DNA of 9,299 nt from contig CACZQU010000016.1 of NCBI GenBank assembly GCA_902783305.1, forward strand, positions 1-9,299, in the 5' to 3' direction. Below the pieces are notes generated by a model. That model had not been told where the DNA came from. It saw only the letters and a list, made by a program, of their open reading frames with translations, and made no database searches. Below are positions 6,204-9,299 of this stretch, piece after piece; the first letter of the stretch is position 1, and the number at the start of each line of letters is the position of its first letter. The DNA is from an uncultured Lachnospiraceae bacterium. Lineage in GTDB: Bacteria > Bacillota > Clostridia > Lachnospirales > Lachnospiraceae. A program made the translations under genes and the position numbers.

Positions 6204-9069
6204 TCTCCAGTGTATTGAACAAGGCCTGCGGCTGTATCGGTTTACTCAGATGAGCATTTAAACCAGCCTGCAGGCTGCGCTGCACATCTTCATCAAATGC
6301 ATTGGCTGTGAGCGCGATAATCGGAATGGATGCGGCATCCCCCCGGCCGGATGAACGGATTGCTTTTGTTGCTTCCATTCCGTCCATTTCCGGCATACGC
6401 ATATCCATGAGTATAGCATCATAATAGCCTGCCGTCTTGCTGCTGTACATCTCTACAGCAATACGGCCATTTTCGGCGACATCCACTTCTATCTCCCTCA
6501 TTGCCAGAATCATGACCATGATCTCGGCATTGACAGCCACATCCTCCGCAAGAAGCACACGGCGCCCCTTAAGGTCAGCCCGGGTATTTGCCAGGGCTTC
6601 GTTTTTTCTCTTGAAGGCTTCCCGGAACTCATCCAGTACGCTTCCCGCAAACAGAGGTTTCGGAACAAATGTATCCACTCCGGCTTCCCTGGCTTCATCT
6701 GCGATGTCATCCCAGTTAAACGATGTGAGGATAATGATCGGGGTCTCCTGTTCCCCGATAGAGCGAATACGGCGCGTGGTCTCCAGACCATCCATTTCCG
6801 GCATTCGCCAGTCGATGAGGATCAGGTCATAATCATCTCTGCGTGCATGACGAAGCCGAACCATGTCGATACCTTCATTACCGGATTTCGCGACATCGCA
6901 GGTGATGCCGACTTGCCCCAGAATAATCTGGGCGTGCTCCAGTGCAATCGGGTCATCATCAATGACCAGAACGCTCATCTCATGCAGCTTCAGTTCCCCC
7001 TCATTCATCCTCCCGCTTTTCCTGCCGGATTCTCCCATCGTTATCGTCACCGTGAAAGTAGTACCGACACCCTTCTCGCTTTTCACCTCGATATTGCCGT
7101 TCATGAGTTCAACAATACTCTTTGTAATCGGCATGCCAAGTCCTGTGCTCCCATATTTGTTTGTGGATGAGGAATCCTCCTGACTGAACGTATCGAAAAG
7201 ATGCGGCAGGTATTCTCTGCTCATACCGATCCCGGTGTCAGTAATAATGAAACTGATCGTCGCCTGGCCGTTATACCGCGTTCCCTCCTCAATCTCAAAG
7301 CGGACACAGCCGCCCTCCGGCGTAAACTTGACAGCGTTGCCTAATATGTTAATCATCACCTGCTTCAGCTTCATGGCATCGCCGATATAGTACTCATCTA
7401 TTTTCCCTTTGGTCACGCACTCATAATGCAATCCCTTATCCCTGCATTGACTGCTGACGATCGCATTGACCTGCTCTATGCTTTTGGCAAAGCTGAACTC
7501 TTCGTTCTTGATGATCATTCTTCCTGATTCGATCCGGGACATATCAAGAATGTCATTAATAATTCCCAGCAGATGCTGAGCCGACTCACCCATTTTTACC
7601 AGGTATTCTCTGACCTTGTCCGACAAAGACGGCTCGTTCAAGGCTATACTGTTCAGGCCGATTATGGCATTCATGGGTGTGCGGATCTCATGGCTCATGT
7701 TGGACAGGAATGCGGTCTTCGCCTTGTTGGCCTGTTCGGCCGCACCCAGAGCCTCGCTGAGCGTATGATTGGTTGCCATGGATTCCCGCATGGCTTCATC
7801 GATATCTGTAAAGCCAAGGCCGATCGCATGAACAATATGGTCCTCACGGTCTCCAGGATGGCGGACTCCTGCCATTCTCAGCATTTCATAATACTCTACG
7901 CCGTTTCGTCTGGCCAGATACCGGCAGGCAATGATATCCTGAGTTGCCAGGGCAGCACGGATATTGTCAGGATGAACAAAACGCAGGAATTCTTCTTTGT
8001 ATTTCTCATCCACATAAAGCTGACAATACTCAACAATGCGCGCATGGTATGGGAAATGTACACCTACAGGGGACTGGTACGGGTCATTCGGGTCAGCACG
8101 GTAGCATACCGCGTCATCTGCATCGATATCCACAAGATAAACACTGCGGTAATCTGACGCCATGGCAGTAATCATGCTGTCCAGTTCCTTCCTGTGTTTT
8201 TCCTGTGCAATAATCTTCTCATTAATTGCATGATCCCGGCGAACCTCCTCGTCCACATCAATAAAGCCCATCGTCACACCGATCTTTCCTCCCGGCATGT
8301 TCACCTTTCCAAAGTCGATGCGATAATACCTGGGACCGCTCTTAAGCGCCCGGATGAATAAGACGGAAAATCTGTCCTTGGACTGAAACTGTTCCAGAAT
8401 ATACGGAAGCCCCATCTGCTCCTGCATCCGCTCCTGATCCTCTTCAGCAACCATCGTGGACACATACTCCGTTTTTGTATCCGTATACTTCGCATGACGT
8501 AACGCGTTACGGATTGCTTCCGAGTGAACAGCATCCAGATCAGAATGGTACAGCGAACATCTTTCTGTGGTGACATCGTTGATCAGCCAGACTGTGTTGT
8601 ACGAATTCGTCATCGTTGCAACAACAGCGTCGCGTACGGCAGAGTCTTCTTCACGCTTCGCGCGTTTTTCCGTGATATCGGAAATAAAAACAACATATAC
8701 ACCACCATAGGCTTCTGTTTCTGTATAGTGTCCATAGTCATCCACCCAGCGCTCAGCCCCGTCTTTCCGGATGATTCGATATTCAGCATAATCCATGTGA
8801 TCCTCGCTGTTTTCAATCTGGCGGACGATTGAGGCGGATATCTGATGATAATCTTCAGGATGCACCATGCCCTTAAAGGTAAAGCCGGTAAGTGTTCTGA
8901 ATTCTTCCAGATCTGCACAGCCAAAGATATCAAAAACGGCTTTATTCGCATAGATCAGCTTCTCCGGTTCCTTAGCCAGATAGATGAAAAAGCCTCCGGG
9001 CATGTGCCCTCCAATCTCTTCAATGATGGAGAGTGTCTGTTCATTAAATACAAGGCCCCTGTTTTTCAT
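6187..9069 (-). CDS. soluble PAS hybrid histidine kinase with two receiver domains
   Basis: Cytoplasmic sensor kinase of 960 residues with no signal peptide or membrane segment. Residues 24-135 are a PAS domain (PGGFFIYLAKEP, HPEDY, RKDGAERWVDD, ending at DITEKRAKRE). Two divergent PAS-like modules follow (about 141-275 and 292-425), then a coil (431-455). HisKA has MSHEIRTPMNAIIG with His460. The ATPase domain has N-box NILGNAVKFTPEGG (Asn574, Asn578), G1 DTGIGM (611-616) and G2 STGLGMPITK (641-650). Receiver 1 (698-820) has Asp704-Asp705, acceptor Asp753 in LIDWRMP, Thr782 and Lys804. Receiver 2 (836-958) has Glu842-Asp843, acceptor Asp889 in LMDMRMP, Thr921 and Lys943. All residues needed for phosphotransfer are present; no HPt or output domain is attached. 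I chose the ATG at 9067-9069 (GGGGA 6 nt upstream; MKNRGLVFNEQ leads straight into the PAS domain). An upstream in-frame ATG at 9159 adds 30 residues without recognisable domain character and has only a weak GGA. The ligand is unknown. Confidence 0.92.
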   Translation of the reverse strand: MKNRGLVFNEQTLSIIEEIGGHMPGGFFIYLAKEPEKLIYANKAVFDIFGCADLEEFRTLTGFTFKGMVHPEDYHQISASIVRQIENSEDHMDYAEYRIIRKDGAERWVDDYGHYTETEAYGGVYVVFISDITEKRAKREEDSAVRDAVVATMTNSYNTVWLINDVTTERCSLYHSDLDAVHSEAIRNALRHAKYTDTKTEYVSTMVAEEDQERMQEQMGLPYILEQFQSKDRFSVLFIRALKSGPRYYRIDFGKVNMPGGKIGVTMGFIDVDEEVRRDHAINEKIIAQEKHRKELDSMITAMASDYRSVYLVDIDADDAVCYRADPNDPYQSPVGVHFPYHARIVEYCQLYVDEKYKEEFLRFVHPDNIRAALATQDIIACRYLARRNGVEYYEMLRMAGVRHPGDREDHIVHAIGLGFTDIDEAMRESMATNHTLSEALGAAEQANKAKTAFLSNMSHEIRTPMNAIIGLNSIALNEPSLSDKVREYLVKMGESAQHLLGIINDILDMSRIESGRMIIKNEEFSFAKSIEQVNAIVSSQCRDKGLHYECVTKGKIDEYYIGDAMKLKQVMINILGNAVKFTPEGGCVRFEIEEGTRYNGQATISFIITDTGIGMSREYLPHLFDTFSQEDSSSTNKYGSTGLGMPITKSIVELMNGNIEVKSEKGVGTTFTVTITMGESGRKSGRMNEGELKLHEMSVLVIDDDPIALEHAQIILGQVGITCDVAKSGNEGIDMVRLRHARRDDYDLILIDWRMPEMDGLETTRRIRSIGEQETPIIILTSFNWDDIADEAREAGVDTFVPKPLFAGSVLDEFREAFKRKNEALANTRADLKGRRVLLAEDVAVNAEIMVMILAMREIEVDVAENGRIAVEMYSSKTAGYYDAILMDMRMPEMDGMEATKAIRSSGRGDAASIPIIALTANAFDEDVQRSLQAGLNAHLSKPIQPQALFNTLENLITP

Positions 9070-9201
9070 AGAAAATCCCCGTTCGTAGATGATCACCGGC
9101 ATCCGGTACTTTATTGCTCTCTTCCGGTTCGCATATTCCTGCCATACACCAATCAACATGAAAGGATTCCATATGACATTCAGTTTCCGGTTTTTGCTAT
9201 T

Positions 9202-9230
9202 ATTTTACCTTACCTGATTCTGCTTTTCAA
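9202..9230 (-). promoter_or_regulatory. sigma-A-type promoter for the kinase gene cluster
   Basis: On the minus strand TTGAAA (9225-9230) and TAAAAT (9202-9207) are separated by exactly 17 nt; each differs from consensus at one position. Transcription would start near 9195, giving a leader of about 125 nt to the chosen kinase start, or 35 nt to the alternative ATG at 9159. No operator-like repeat is obvious beside it. Confidence 0.65.
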
Positions 9231-9299
9231 CATAATTGAGACATTCCATTTCCAGGTATCTCTGGGGAAAAAGTCAGAAGTCCATGCACTGTTTTTGAA
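9231..9299. other. unassigned upstream stretch at the window edge
   Basis: No open reading frame of useful length is visible. A weak imperfect inverted repeat (TTTCCAG against CTGGGGAAA, about 9249-9270) precedes the promoter, but it has no U-run and a two-base bulge. I assign nothing here. Confidence 0.3.

Noticed and set aside
6437..6832. 131-codon plus-strand open frame over the tandem receivers
   Set aside because: It is the antisense of two intact receiver domains, is serine/arginine-rich and shows no family resemblance.
7573..8157. 194-codon plus-strand open frame opposite the soluble kinase
   Set aside because: It lies wholly antisense to a well-supported kinase reading frame, has no recognisable domain and no good ribosome binding site; its cysteine- and histidine-rich composition is typical of an antisense shadow.
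1..9299. CRISPR arrays, tRNA or rRNA genes, insertion sequences, phage or defence genes
   Set aside because: No regularly spaced repeats, tRNA-like cloverleaf, transposase or phage-like reading frame was seen; nearly all of the window is accounted for by four ordinary-looking coding regions.

Overview
The window looks like part of a chromosome from a gut-type Firmicute, most likely a Lachnospiraceae-like member of the Clostridia. This rests on G+C near 50% by eye, purine-rich Shine-Dalgarno (SD) sequences, PAS hybrid kinases carrying MSH[D/E]IRTPMNAIIG H-boxes, and a secreted thioredoxin that ends in a Cna-B/SpaA-type domain. The assignment is inference; there is no rRNA or tRNA to anchor it.

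All four sizeable genes lie on the minus strand and are transcribed from right to left. From the right: a short unassigned upstream stretch (9231-9299), a good sigma-A-type promoter (9202-9230, TTGAAA-N17-TAAAAT), a cytoplasmic PAS hybrid histidine kinase with two receiver domains (6187-9069), a 34-nt gap, and a membrane hybrid histidine kinase whose sensor is a whole APC-type amino acid permease (3327-6152). Next is a 126-nt gap holding a hairpin, a very strong ribosome binding site and a 5-codon minigene. It is followed by a secreted TlpA-like thioredoxin with a C-terminal SpaA-like domain (1857-3200), then, overlapping it by an ATGA junction, a long-chain mannitol/fructuronate-type dehydrogenase (262-1860). 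A symmetric, bidirectional-looking terminator (98-137) closes the group. A plus-strand reading frame running off the left edge and stopping at 63 may be the tail of a convergent gene.

The two kinases carry three receiver domains with intact phosphorylation sites, but the window encodes no HPt protein, no DNA-binding response regulator and no diguanylate cyclase. Phosphate must therefore leave to partners encoded elsewhere, or the receivers act as internal modulators. One kinase is soluble (PAS ligands) and the other probably senses an amino acid or similar solute through a permease fold. The downstream genes are an extracytoplasmic thiol-disulfide protein and a sugar-acid/polyol oxidoreductase. 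Whether they share a transcript or a physiological role with the kinases is inference from their order and spacing.

The point of greatest interest is the permease-kinase fusion: 12 APC-like helices, two extra helices, then HisKA-HATPase-REC in one chain. It stands next to a second, differently built hybrid kinase with a related C-terminal receiver. Noncoding stretches are all short: 64-97 and 138-261 hold nothing I can assign beyond the terminator between them.
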